Shown here in pieces: positions 51,406 to 60,007 of a DNA stretch of 64,000 bases. The translations under genes were made by a program, and so were the position numbers. The stretch comes from Candidatus Sacchlamyda saccharinae (GTDB lineage Bacteria > Chlamydiota > Chlamydiia > Chlamydiales > Rhabdochlamydiaceae), in assembly GCA_030408505.1 (NCBI GenBank), contig JAUHQI010000004.1, positions 186,001 through 250,000 of the forward strand, given 5' to 3'. The notes under the pieces were generated by a model. The model was not told where the DNA came from. It did not search any database and saw nothing but the letters and a program-made list of their open reading frames with translations. Numbering within the stretch: position 1 is the stretch's first letter; each line of letters starts with the position of its first letter.

Positions 51406-52443
51406 TATCCAGTCCGTAATGGCTTGTAAGGCAGAAGGGGCGATCGTCTCTTCTATCTTGCTATACTCGGAGATGGCTCCGGTTTGGCAAGTTTGGAAGA
51501 GATGATTGAGGTGGGGGAGTTTCTTCACCTCATAGTTTGTCTTTTTTGCAGCGTGCAAAGTTTTGGCGACAGCAGGCAAACTTTGATGAGGGGGGACTTG
51601 CAGATCTTTCTCTGCACCGAGAGCGAGGAAGGGGGCCTCAACATCTTTAAGGTACTCTGATGAATCAAAGGTGAGGAAATAGCGGAACCAAGGTGAACAA
51701 ATCTGGCGGATCGTCAAATCGACATTGCCAGGATGAAGAACGGCGAGTCCCTCATTGGCTTGTGTACTTGCATGCCTAGGGGAAGAGAAATGCTTTGTGG
51801 TCAATAGCTTTAACTTTTGCTCGATGACCTGAAAGTCGCTTTCACTTTTAACCACTGCAAACATTTCCTCTCGAAGCTTTCGATCCTCTTCTATTTTTTG
51901 CTGATCAATGCCTATCGCTTTTTGCAAAAGCCTTCCTTGTTCATAAAGGACCTCTTCCCCAGAAACGGCAGGACCTGCCATGGAGACTACAAAAGCAATG
52001 TCTTGTGACTTAGCTGCAACCACTGTTGCAATAGCCCCCCCTTCACTGTGACCAATTAAGCCAACCTTGGGGAACTTCTTTGTAAGATACTGTACCCCAG
52101 CCAAAGCGTCATCGGCAAAGTCCTTAGTCGTGGCCAGCTGGTATTGCCCAGTAGATTTGCCAATTCCTCGTTTGTCATAGCGAAGCGAGGCAATGCCATG
52201 CTTGGCTAAATGGTCTGCAAGTACGAGTAGGGTTTTGTGCCCATAGATATGTTGATCGCGGTCATTGGGACCAAATCCGCTAACTAATAAAGCCACATAT
52301 GTAGGTTTTTTCTCTGTTGGTATTGTGAGGGTACCAGCAAGAGTAATCGCCCCATTCTCAAAAAAAACATCCTCCGTTGCATAGGGCTTGTTAGCAACTA
52401 AAGCATGTGTGAGTAGAAGCAAATAGAGTAAAATTTTTCGCAT
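51379..52443 (-). CDS. exported alpha/beta hydrolase (dienelactone hydrolase/serine aminopeptidase-like)
   Basis: 354 residues from the ATG at 52443. A Sec signal peptide (about 1-18) precedes an alpha/beta hydrolase domain: oxyanion segment LLVSGFGPNDRDQH, SLRYDKRGIGKS, nucleophile elbow GLIGHSEGGAIA with the catalytic Ser, and the C-terminal acidic and His residues in LALGAEKDLQVPP and LPHLNHLF. This is the arrangement of periplasmic esterases/hydrolases; substrate unknown. It is flanked on both sides by genes of the two-helix module family. Confidence 0.85.
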   Translation of the reverse strand: MRKILLYLLLLTHALVANKPYATEDVFFENGAITLAGTLTIPTEKKPTYVALLVSGFGPNDRDQHIYGHKTLLVLADHLAKHGIASLRYDKRGIGKSTGQYQLATTKDFADDALAGVQYLTKKFPKVGLIGHSEGGAIATVVAAKSQDIAFVVSMAGPAVSGEEVLYEQGRLLQKAIGIDQQKIEEDRKLREEMFAVVKSESDFQVIEQKLKLLTTKHFSSPRHASTQANEGLAVLHPGNVDLTIRQICSPWFRYFLTFDSSEYLKDVEAPFLALGAEKDLQVPPHQSLPAVAKTLHAAKKTNYEVKKLPHLNHLFQTCQTGAISEYSKIEETIAPSALQAITDWISVNPASST

Positions 52444-52553
52444 GTATGCGGATTCTCCCAAATTTTTGCAAATTCATCAATCCAAAAAGTATTTATCTTT
52501 TTCTGATTGAGAAATTTTGCTAAACTAGGCCCTTCCTAATAGAGGAGAATAAG

Positions 52554-52874
52554 ATGAAAACAATCGGAGAAGTACTAGTTCATAGCGCCTTAGTTGCTGG
52601 TAGACAACTAAAGACAGCTGCTGAGTCTGTGGATTTAGACGTTTCTAAAGTTCAAATGGTTTTTGAACGTGTTTCAAACGCAAGCTTTGGTGTTGCCACG
52701 CTTGGAACTCTCGCAGGCGTGTACTTTGCAGGCAGAGCTTGCTGCAGCACCCGTTTGAGAGGTACGCAGAAAATGACATCTTTCCTTATTTCGGCAGCCT
52801 GCTTTGCATCGGTTGGATACGAAATCTATGCGAATGGTGTGAACCTCGGTTTCATCACACTAATAAAGCAATGA
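52554..52874 (+). CDS. small membrane protein, single two-helix module (106 aa)
   Basis: 106 residues starting MKTIGE, close to the MKTVGS of the 228-residue protein. Residues about 45-91 are one copy of the two-helix module: GVATLGTLAGVYFAGRA, a shorter polar loop (ACCSTRLRGTQ), then MTSFLISAACFASVGYE. The ribosome site GAGGAG lies 6-7 bp before ATG. Its stop overlaps the start of the lipase gene by 4 bp (ATGA), so both proteins are translated together. Function unknown. Confidence 0.75.
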   Translation: MKTIGEVLVHSALVAGRQLKTAAESVDLDVSKVQMVFERVSNASFGVATLGTLAGVYFAGRACCSTRLRGTQKMTSFLISAACFASVGYEIYANGVNLGFITLIKQ

Positions 52875-53551
52875 GATTCTTTCTATTCATAATTATTTTT
52901 TATTTGTCGGTTCCGCTTTGCGCTAAGGAAACAGTTTACTGTTTGCATGGCTTTATGCGCTCACCTTCTTGCATGACAAAAATGGCGAGTGCCTTTGACA
53001 AAGAAGGGTATGAAACAGTCCGCTGGGGATACCCCAGTAAACAGAAATACATCCATGAGCTTGCAGACGATCTGGTCCAGGACCTTAAAAAAACGGCCAA
53101 AGAGCGTCCCGGAGAGCCGATCCATTTTGTGACCCATTCACTAGGTGGCATCATTGTCCGGGCTGCGCACAACCACCCAGAGTGTCCCGAAGAAGCTAAA
53201 ACTGGGCGGGCCGTGCTCCTTGTCCCGCCGAACCAGGGGAGTAGCTTTGGGCGGTTTTTAGGGAAAATCAAGCCCATGCGCAAATTTCTAGGAGATCGAG
53301 CCGGTCAGCAACTTCTAAACTGCCAGAATTTCGATTTCATTGGAGAATTCCCAAAAGAGAAAGAGGTCCTAGTGATTTCAGGCACTTATGGTTGGAATCC
53401 TATACCTAGAGAGCGCAACGATGGGAAAGTGGGTGTGAAGGAGAGTTGCTTAAACACCCCTCACAAACACATGACCCACCGTTCAGGACATTCCTGGATC
53501 ATGTATTCCGATACGGTCATCAACTGCTCTAAACTCTTCATTACTAGTTGA
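52871..53551 (+). CDS. exported lipase-like alpha/beta hydrolase
   Basis: 226 residues from the ATG at 52871, which overlaps the stop of the preceding gene by 4 bp; a longer upstream reading would cross that gene. A Sec signal peptide (FFLFIIIFYLSVPLCA) precedes YCLHGFMRSPSCM (oxyanion region) and HFVTHSLGGIIVRAA, with the nucleophile Ser in T-H-S-L-G-G as in triacylglycerol lipases and PGAP1-like hydrolases. A C-terminal His occurs near HRSGHSWIM. Substrate is probably a lipid or ester, by inference. Coupled to the two-helix module protein. Confidence 0.8.
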   Translation: MRFFLFIIIFYLSVPLCAKETVYCLHGFMRSPSCMTKMASAFDKEGYETVRWGYPSKQKYIHELADDLVQDLKKTAKERPGEPIHFVTHSLGGIIVRAAHNHPECPEEAKTGRAVLLVPPNQGSSFGRFLGKIKPMRKFLGDRAGQQLLNCQNFDFIGEFPKEKEVLVISGTYGWNPIPRERNDGKVGVKESCLNTPHKHMTHRSGHSWIMYSDTVINCSKLFITS

Positions 53552-53703
53552 AATAATCTTTTCTGTATGAGATGATCTAGTCCATGTTACTCAGTTTAAA
53601 CTGTTCTACTTATTTTTTCGTGGTCCGTGTGCGCCTTGCGCACATATAGGCTACCCTTCTCCAATTAAATTTATTTATCAAACTCAACAAATAGAGCAGT
53701 ACC

Positions 53704-54813
53704 ATGAAAAAAAATAATTTTTTGCAAATTTTTGTCTTTGGATTCGCTATGTTTTCCATGTTTTTTGGAGCAGGAAATATTATATACCCCTTGGCTGTCG
53801 GCGAATTTGCGGGGGCTAAAAATCTCTTCGCGAGCGTAGGGCTTGTATTGACAGCTGTTGCTGTCCCTATTGCGGGTGTGATAGGGATGATTCAATATGA
53901 TGGGAGTATACAGCATTTTTTTGGGAGACTAGGAAGAATACCGGGGCTGGTCATAGCTTTATTCATAATTAGTCTTCTTGGACCTCTAGGTTCTGCTCCT
54001 AGATGCATTGTAGTAGCATACTCCACCTTTCAGAGTGCTTTTCCTCAGCTTTCACTAACTTGGTTTAGTGCTATAAGTTGCGTAGTGATATTTTTGCTAT
54101 CTATGGAAAAAAAGAAAGTACTCTCACTTTTAGGGTGGGTTTTAACTCCTCTACTTCTAGTCTCATTGGCATCAATCATTATTATGGGCCTTATCAAGGC
54201 TCCAGAAGCGCACAATGTCGAGATGACAAGACTCAATCTTTTTTTCTATGGACTTAAGGAGGGCTATAACACAATGGATCTCCTAGCTGCCTTCTTCTTT
54301 TCATCGACAATTTTAGGGGCTTTGAAACAGCATCGATCTCCGAACCTTAATCCAATAGGGGTTGCGCTCAGGGCAAGTATACTAGCGGGGGTACTTCTAA
54401 TAATAGTCTATTTTGGCTTTAGCTACTTAGCTGCTTTTCATGGGGGTCATCTTGTGTTTGCAGGTAAAGAGGATATGTTAAAATCGATTGCGTTGAAAAT
54501 TGCAGGACCCAAAATGGGAATTCTCGTTTGCCTAACAATCTCGCTAGCATGTCTCACAACAGCAATTGCGTTACTTTCAGCTTTCACCGATTTTATCCAA
54601 AAGGAAATATTTAAGGGAAAAGTGGAATATAGACTCATTCTTGCACTTTCTTTAGCTCTTACTTTTGTGATTTCAACTTTTGAATTTTCAGGTATCTCAA
54701 CCTTTTTAAGTCCAATTTTAAAGTATTTATATCCCATTCTGATTTTGCTTACTATTACGAATGTCATATCTAAAATCAGAGAGTCCAAATCCATTAGCAG
54801 AGGTTATTCATGA
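53704..54813 (+). CDS. brnQ: branched-chain amino acid transporter BrnQ
   Basis: 369 residues, about ten membrane helices, LIVCS family. The first helix has FGFAMFSMFFGAGNIIYPLAVG, a BrnQ signature, and GPLGSAPRCIVVAYSTF follows. It takes up Leu, Ile and Val with Na+ or H+. Shorter than E. coli BrnQ (439). csaA overlaps its end by 4 bp. Upstream, a hairpin GTGCGC-CTT-GCGCAC is seen at about 53628-53642, without an obvious role. Confidence 0.88.
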   Translation: MKKNNFLQIFVFGFAMFSMFFGAGNIIYPLAVGEFAGAKNLFASVGLVLTAVAVPIAGVIGMIQYDGSIQHFFGRLGRIPGLVIALFIISLLGPLGSAPRCIVVAYSTFQSAFPQLSLTWFSAISCVVIFLLSMEKKKVLSLLGWVLTPLLLVSLASIIIMGLIKAPEAHNVEMTRLNLFFYGLKEGYNTMDLLAAFFFSSTILGALKQHRSPNLNPIGVALRASILAGVLLIIVYFGFSYLAAFHGGHLVFAGKEDMLKSIALKIAGPKMGILVCLTISLACLTTAIALLSAFTDFIQKEIFKGKVEYRLILALSLALTFVISTFEFSGISTFLSPILKYLYPILILLTITNVISKIRESKSISRGYS

Positions 54814-55142
54814 TAGAATTTAGTGATTTTCTAAAAGTTGATATTCGCGTAGGGACTATTCAAAGTGTGGAAGAGTTTCCAGAAGCTAGAAGGCCTGCAT
54901 TCAAATTGGTGATAGACTTTGGAGAAGAGATTGGGGAGAAGAAAACTTCGGCGCAGATCACGAAGTTGTATTCAAAAGATGAGCTTGTTGGCAAACAGGT
55001 CCTGGCTGTTGTGAATTTTCCTCCCAAGCAGATCGGTCCGTTTATGTCCGAGGTACTCGTTTTAGGTTTGGGAAATGAAAACGATGATATTGTGCTTGTA
55101 TCTCCTGAACAGGGAGTCCCTAATGGCCAGAAACTGCACTAA
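54810..55142 (+). CDS. csaA: tRNA-binding-domain protein CsaA
   Basis: 110 residues forming a single OB-fold tRNA-binding domain as in CsaA and the C-terminus of MetRS: VDIRVGTIQSVEEFPEARRPAFKL, where RVG and PxARKPA-like residues are hallmarks, then LAVVNFPPKQIGPFMSEVL. CsaA is a chaperone-like tRNA-binding protein. Overlaps brnQ by 4 bp; the 3' end overlaps the convergent glycosyltransferase by 4 bp. Confidence 0.9.
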   Translation: MIEFSDFLKVDIRVGTIQSVEEFPEARRPAFKLVIDFGEEIGEKKTSAQITKLYSKDELVGKQVLAVVNFPPKQIGPFMSEVLVLGLGNENDDIVLVSPEQGVPNGQKLH

Positions 55143-55873
55143 TCCAATTTTTCTGCGAGCTTTAAGTACTTGTAGAAAGTAGTGTGGCCATTGTACATCG
55201 AGATGATGAAACCCTCTTTGCCTCCTAGAAAGCCCCGTTTGAAAATGAAGCTTTTGATGAAAGCAAACCAACTATGGAGCAGGGCTTCAAAAATCGACCC
55301 TTCCTGTCCGTGATTTTGCTCGGCAAAAAGGGTGCTGTAGTGTTGCATTTTGTTTAAGAAGTCACTCATTTCTAAGTAGGGTGTATGCTTGAGGGGATTC
55401 TTAAAGGTCTCGATTTGTAGATCATTGACCTCGACCTTCTCATGGACAAGGTCTTCGCTGAAGGATGTTTTCTTCCTGTGATAGAGGCGTGTGACAAAAT
55501 CGGGGTGCCAGCCGCCGCACCACTTGATGTGTTTGCCATTGAAGTAATTGTGTCGCTGGATCCTGTAGATCTTTTCTGGATCAAGCTGAGTGCTTTGAAT
55601 CTCACTAGTTAGTTCATCGGTAAGCTCTTCATCGGCATCTATCGATAGAATCCAATCATAATGTGCGAGTTTTGCCCCGTAGTTGTGCATAGGGCCAAAA
55701 CCAAGAAAGGGGGAGGTATGGACTTGCACGTTGGGATAGGTTTTAGCAATCGTTAGTGTATCGTCTGTGGAACCAGAATCTAAAACAATCACTTCTGCAA
55801 AACTCTTCAGCGAGTCGAGCGTCTTTTTTATCGTTTTTTCTGCGTTTTTTGTTAGAACAGTAGCCGTAATCAT
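55139..55873 (-). CDS. glycosyltransferase family 2, WaaE/KdtX-like
   Basis: 244 residues of the GT2 fold: ITATVLTKNAEKTIKKTLDSL start, EVIVLDSGSTDDT for the nucleotide site, and the DXD-like ILSIDADEELTD. RQHNYFNGKHIKWCGGWHPD-type sequence (here RIQRHNYFNGKHIKWCGGW) and VHEKVEV are typical of the WaaE/KdtX LPS-core subgroup that adds glucose to heptose or Kdo. Together with waaA this suggests LPS-core synthesis, though the sugar is not known. Diverges from the guaB-like gene. Confidence 0.85.
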   Translation of the reverse strand: MITATVLTKNAEKTIKKTLDSLKSFAEVIVLDSGSTDDTLTIAKTYPNVQVHTSPFLGFGPMHNYGAKLAHYDWILSIDADEELTDELTSEIQSTQLDPEKIYRIQRHNYFNGKHIKWCGGWHPDFVTRLYHRKKTSFSEDLVHEKVEVNDLQIETFKNPLKHTPYLEMSDFLNKMQHYSTLFAEQNHGQEGSIFEALLHSWFAFIKSFIFKRGFLGGKEGFIISMYNGHTTFYKYLKLAEKLD

Positions 55874-55900
55874 GCCCGCTACTGTATCATAGAAAATGTT

Positions 55901-56914
55901 ATGATGAAAGATCAGATTCGCAAAGCTTTTACTTTTGATGATGTGGCTCTAGTGCCACAGTACAACAACGTCCCTTCTCGCACTGAGCCCTTACTTGAAA
56001 CGTGGCTCACCAAAAACAGAAAGGTTAAAATCCCCCTCGTCTGCTCTAATATGGACACCGCCATTTCTGAAGAGCTTGCCGATATCCTCATTCAAGAGGG
56101 AAGTGTTCCGATATTCCACCGGTTCACTGATCTGGAGATTCAAAAAGAATGGGTGAAAAAGTTTGGTGCCAATACCTTTATCTCCTGTGGTATCCACAAA
56201 ATCGATCACACCAAAGAACTCCTCGATCTTGGCGCGGCAGGACTCTGCATCGATGTGGCCCATGGCCACTCCGAGAAGATGTTTCACTACATCGAAAAAA
56301 TCAAAAAATCGCATCCGGACAAAGAGATCATCGCAGGGAATGTCTGCACGGCCATGGCCTACCACGACCTTGTTAACGCGGGCGCCGATGCAGTAAAAGT
56401 GGGTATCGGTCCAGGTGCTGCCTGCACCACACGCGTTGTAACCGGTTTTGGAGTGCCGCAATTTAGCGCGATCTACGACTGTGCGCAAATCGCTGAAAAA
56501 CTCCGAGTCCCGCTCATCGCAGATGGTGGGATCCGCACCAGCCGCGACGTCGTCCTTGCCCTCGCCGCCGGCGCTAGCACCGTCATGATCGGCAAACTCT
56601 TCGCCCTCACAAAGGAGAGCAGCGCCCCCAAAAAAGAGACAGAATCGGGCCTTCTAGCGAAATATAGAGGGCAAGCTAGTGAAGATTTTCAGTCGGATTT
56701 TTACGGCGGTTTAAAAGACAAGACAGTGGCGGAAGGGATCGATTTCTGGGCGCCGGTCTCTGGCAGCGCCAAAGAGCTCCTCGACACCCTCCTAGGAGGC
56801 CTACGAAGCGGTCTCACATATGGAGGCGCCCGCAACATCAAAGAGCTGCAGCGCAAAGCCGAATTTGTTGAGGTGACTGCCAGCTACATCCACGAGAGCA
56901 AGCCTAGGCAGTAA
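55901..56914 (+). CDS. CBS-less IMP dehydrogenase/GMP reductase family protein
   Basis: 337 residues of the (beta/alpha)8 IMPDH/GMPR fold. The catalytic loop [20 protein letters not shown] holds the nucleophilic cysteine; [27 protein letters not shown] contains the phosphate-binding segments. No CBS domains interrupt the barrel, the length of GMP reductase (about 345). The C-terminal part, with [21 protein letters not shown] and VTASYIHES, looks more like IMPDH. GMP reductase is the more likely function from length, but the flap residues do not settle it. In Chlamydiae purine salvage is patchy, so the exact reaction matters. Confidence 0.75.
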   Translation: MMKDQIRKAFTFDDVALVPQYNNVPSRTEPLLETWLTKNRKVKIPLVCSNMDTAISEELADILIQEGSVPIFHRFTDLEIQKEWVKKFGANTFISCGIHKIDHTKELLDLGAAGLCIDVAHGHSEKMFHYIEKIKKSHPDKEIIAGNVCTAMAYHDLVNAGADAVKVGIGPGAACTTRVVTGFGVPQFSAIYDCAQIAEKLRVPLIADGGIRTSRDVVLALAAGASTVMIGKLFALTKESSAPKKETESGLLAKYRGQASEDFQSDFYGGLKDKTVAEGIDFWAPVSGSAKELLDTLLGGLRSGLTYGGARNIKELQRKAEFVEVTASYIHESKPRQ

Positions 56915-56948
56915 CAGCACCTGCGCCAGCTCCTGTGGTAAGGGCAGC

Positions 56949-57437
56949 TCAGATCATCGCATTTGCATTTACAAAGGCGGTGTATTCATTAATTTGTGGA
57001 TTACCTGCAAACTGTTCTTGTACAAATCTAATGAGAGCTTCTGGAGTTTCTAAATCGTCGGTTAATCTCAAAAACTTGCCTATGTTTTCCACATCACCTG
57101 CCACGATAAGATCTTGTAACACTTGGTGTCTTTGATCGATTGTTGGATCTAAAAGGGAGGGACGGCCTGGATCAAGTTTTGCTAATTTTCTAGCTATTAA
57201 GAGGAATCCCAATTGACTGGGCATATTATAGGGTGCAAAGCGGATCCGGTTTCCATCCAAATACTGCATAACCTTATTCATTTGGTAACGGGCTGCACCA
57301 AACAGTGCTGCTCCTAATGCGACCGCAGTTCCTGCTAGAATATCAGCAGTGCCAAAGCTAGTTCCATCCTGAGTCTCAGGGGGATAATTAGTTGTATTAA
57401 AACCCGGGGCAGGGCAAGTCATAATATTATTAAGCAT
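56949..57437 (-). CDS. hypothetical protein with one membrane helix (162 aa)
   Basis: 162 residues from the ATG at 57437, with GGGAG 6 bp upstream. Residues about 30-52 (ILAGTAVALGAALFGAARY) form one membrane helix near the N-terminus; the rest is soluble and helical, with a segment PTIDQRHQVLQDLIVAGDV and a C-terminal acidic helix. No signal peptide cleavage site is clear. No known family. Convergent with the IMPDH/GMPR-like gene and divergent from the HD gene. Confidence 0.7.
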   Translation of the reverse strand: MLNNIMTCPAPGFNTTNYPPETQDGTSFGTADILAGTAVALGAALFGAARYQMNKVMQYLDGNRIRFAPYNMPSQLGFLLIARKLAKLDPGRPSLLDPTIDQRHQVLQDLIVAGDVENIGKFLRLTDDLETPEALIRFVQEQFAGNPQINEYTAFVNANAMI

Positions 57438-57542
57438 AAAGTCTCCCGTTTTAGAAGTTAATAATACCAATAAAAATATTAATTGTCAAGGGTAAATGGA
57501 GAATATGGCCATTAAATCGATCTAGCTGTATGCTGCTAAGCT

Positions 57543-58727
57543 ATGAAGATTTACGACTCTGTTCATGGTTTTATTCATTTCAATGACTTAGAAAGTCAAC
57601 TTATTGATACTGAGGTGTTTCAGCGGCTTCGCTATATCCATCAGCTGGGGATCTCCTATATGGTCTATCCAGGGGGGACGCATACCCGTTTTGAGCACTC
57701 TTTGGGAGCGATGCACTTGGCGAGTAAGATCTTTGATCAGATCGCGCAAGAAGAGGATCGGGAGTATTTTCGGCAGATGGTGCGGCTGGCGGCTTTGTGT
57801 CATGATTTGGGTCATTTGCCCTTTTCTCATGTTGCTGAGAGTCGGCTTTTGGGGCCTGCAGGACATGAGGAGTGGACTCTTAAGATCATCGAGTCGGAGT
57901 ATCTGGAAGGGGTTTGGGAAGAGGCGAGAGAGGTATTTCCCGGTAGAGATGTATTGAAGCATGTGGCGATGTTTGCTTTGGGCGAAGAGAAATTGAAGTT
58001 GTTGCGGCCAGGCGTAGAATTTAGCCCATGGGAGCGGATCTATTCGCAGATTGTGACGGGCGATTTTTTTGGCTCAGATCGGATTGATTATTTGCTTAGA
58101 GATGCACGGGCGACCGGTTTGAGTTATGGCCTTTTCGATTACATGCAGTTGATTGAGATGCTTGTTGTCGTCGAGGATGGGGAATCTTTAAGCTTGGGCG
58201 TAGAGGAGAACGGCATTGCATCTTGCGAAGCTCTTTTATTGGCACGTCATTTCATGCAGCGGCGGGTCTATCAATATCCGACTGCGAGGGCTTATTCATT
58301 TCATATGGCAAGGTTCATGGAGATTTTCTATGGCGATCCGAAGTATGTGAGTTCGGTGGAGAATTATCTTATGATGAGCGAGCATGAGGTGCTTACTGAG
58401 ATGCAAAAAGCGCGCAGGGATCCGGAGCATCCGGGGCATTTGGATGCGGTGGCTCTTATCGATCGAAAAAAGCGGTATCAGGCGATTGCCCTCTCACATA
58501 CGGTGGCTGATAGCCAGCTTGTATCGTATAAGAAAAATTTATCTATACCCGACAGGGGTGTCCATTGGGATTTAGCCGATCGAAAGGGGCTGAAGTATGG
58601 CCTAAATCTACCTTTGAAGCGAAAAAATGATCAGGTGGCGGCGGGAGGGGAGTTTTCAGAGATCGCCATTCCGGCTACGAAAAAAAATTGGCTCTATCTC
58701 GCCCCAGAATATGAATTTACGTTATAA
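57543..58727 (+). CDS. HD-domain phosphohydrolase (dNTPase-like)
   Basis: 394 residues. N-terminal HD domain with the metal ligands: His in THTRFEHSLG, the HD pair in LAALCHDLGHLPFSH and the final Asp in GDFFGSDRIDYLLRDA. This H...HD...D arrangement and IYDSVHGFI / QRLRYIHQLG match the SAMHD1/YpgQ-like dNTP triphosphohydrolase group. It may act on nucleotides; substrate is inferred from the family. Eight bp before the NTT-like carrier, so probably in one transcript with it and the malic enzyme. Coding strand is G/T-rich unlike many neighbours. Confidence 0.88.
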   Translation: MKIYDSVHGFIHFNDLESQLIDTEVFQRLRYIHQLGISYMVYPGGTHTRFEHSLGAMHLASKIFDQIAQEEDREYFRQMVRLAALCHDLGHLPFSHVAESRLLGPAGHEEWTLKIIESEYLEGVWEEAREVFPGRDVLKHVAMFALGEEKLKLLRPGVEFSPWERIYSQIVTGDFFGSDRIDYLLRDARATGLSYGLFDYMQLIEMLVVVEDGESLSLGVEENGIASCEALLLARHFMQRRVYQYPTARAYSFHMARFMEIFYGDPKYVSSVENYLMMSEHEVLTEMQKARRDPEHPGHLDAVALIDRKKRYQAIALSHTVADSQLVSYKKNLSIPDRGVHWDLADRKGLKYGLNLPLKRKNDQVAAGGEFSEIAIPATKKNWLYLAPEYEFTL

Positions 58728-58735
58728 TTCCAGGT

Positions 58736-60007
58736 ATGCTGGGAATTATTCGAAAAAACCTTAGTACTTTGCGCGAGGAGCTGGGAAGCTACTCAAGTAG
58801 CCAGAGAGCCTTTATTTTCTTTGCAATGCTTTGCGGTTTTTTTATTTGCTGTGAGTATTCTCTGGTGCGCCCTATCTGCAATTCGATCTTTATTGCCCAC
58901 TATACGACAAAATGGCTCCCCTACGCTTGGATTGCGATTGTCCCTTTTAACTTTTTGATGGTCTCTTTGTACAACCGATTGATCCCTAAATGGGGGTCGA
59001 AGCGGCTGTTTGTCTATTTGATCCTCGTGGTGATGGCCTCAAATTTATTTATCGCTTTCTTCTTGGAAATGGTTCCCGGCCTCTCTTTTGTATTTTATAT
59101 GTGGAAGGAGGTCTACGTCCTTCTGATGTTTCAGCTGGTCTGGTCGGTCATTCACTCGAACGTAAACTTGAAAAAGGCAAAGTATTTGTATGGGATTTTT
59201 TATGGAATAGGTGGATTGGGGTCAATGCTTGGCGTTTCTTTTCCAGGATTTTTTGCGGTGGCCTATGGATCGGAAAACCTCCTCTTTTTGACGATGCCAA
59301 TCTATCTCTTACTTCTTGGAGTGTACTGGAAAATGTGCTCGTTTTGTCAGGGTGATGTGCCCAATACAGAGAGGGAAGAGCATGGGGGCTTTTTGCATGG
59401 CCTGAAATTGATCAAAGGGTCTAGATTTTTGGTTTTTGCTCTGCTGATTGTGGTATTTATGCAGATGATTACAGCCGTTGTTGATTTCCAATTCAATGAT
59501 GTCTTGGAGCGCTTCTTTCCCGATAGGGATACCCGCACAGAGTATTCTGCTCGCGTTCTTGGAGCGATGCACACGATTACCGTGGCCATGCAGTTCATTG
59601 GCACCTATGTCATCATCAAATGGATGGGCTTTCGCAATGCCCACTATTTTGTGCCGGCGGCCCTAGCTGTTTTTGCAGGCCTTCTTGCCGTCTTTCCCGT
59701 TTTTCCGATCGCTTCTCTGATGTTTGTATCGTGCAAATGTCTCGACTTTTCGGTCTTTGGTGTAGTCAAAGAGATGCTATATGTCCCTCTTAAGCCCGAT
59801 GAAAAATTCAGGGCCAAAGCGGTGATTGATGTGTTTGCTTATCGAACCTCAAAGGCTTTTGCTTCCTTGTTGATTATTTTGGTCACAAGTCTAGTTTCGA
59901 CGAATATGCTTTCTTGGCTAAGTATTTTGATCGCTTTTGCTTGGATATTGAGCGTATCTTATGGTATGCGTGAATATCAGAAGCAAATAGAGGTTGAAAG
60001 CGCATAA
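58736..60007 (+). CDS. NTT-like (ATP:ADP antiporter superfamily) carrier
   Basis: 423 residues with about eleven membrane helices. The C-terminal motif LKPDEKFRAKAVIDVFAYRTSKAFAS and the start RAFIFFAMLCGFFICCEYSLVRPICNS resemble the distant members of the nucleotide transporter (TLC) family found in intracellular bacteria. The conserved Lys and Glu residues of true ATP/ADP exchangers could not be matched with certainty, so the substrate is open. Its stop TAA and the ATG of the malic enzyme share a base (TAATG), giving tight translational coupling. Confidence 0.75.
   Translation: MLGIIRKNLSTLREELGSYSSSQRAFIFFAMLCGFFICCEYSLVRPICNSIFIAHYTTKWLPYAWIAIVPFNFLMVSLYNRLIPKWGSKRLFVYLILVVMASNLFIAFFLEMVPGLSFVFYMWKEVYVLLMFQLVWSVIHSNVNLKKAKYLYGIFYGIGGLGSMLGVSFPGFFAVAYGSENLLFLTMPIYLLLLGVYWKMCSFCQGDVPNTEREEHGGFLHGLKLIKGSRFLVFALLIVVFMQMITAVVDFQFNDVLERFFPDRDTRTEYSARVLGAMHTITVAMQFIGTYVIIKWMGFRNAHYFVPAALAVFAGLLAVFPVFPIASLMFVSCKCLDFSVFGVVKEMLYVPLKPDEKFRAKAVIDVFAYRTSKAFASLLIILVTSLVSTNMLSWLSILIAFAWILSVSYGMREYQKQIEVESA

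Noticed and set aside
52739-52870. N-terminal extension of the lipase-like gene
   Set aside because: It would run through the module gene in another frame and hide a good signal peptide at 52871.
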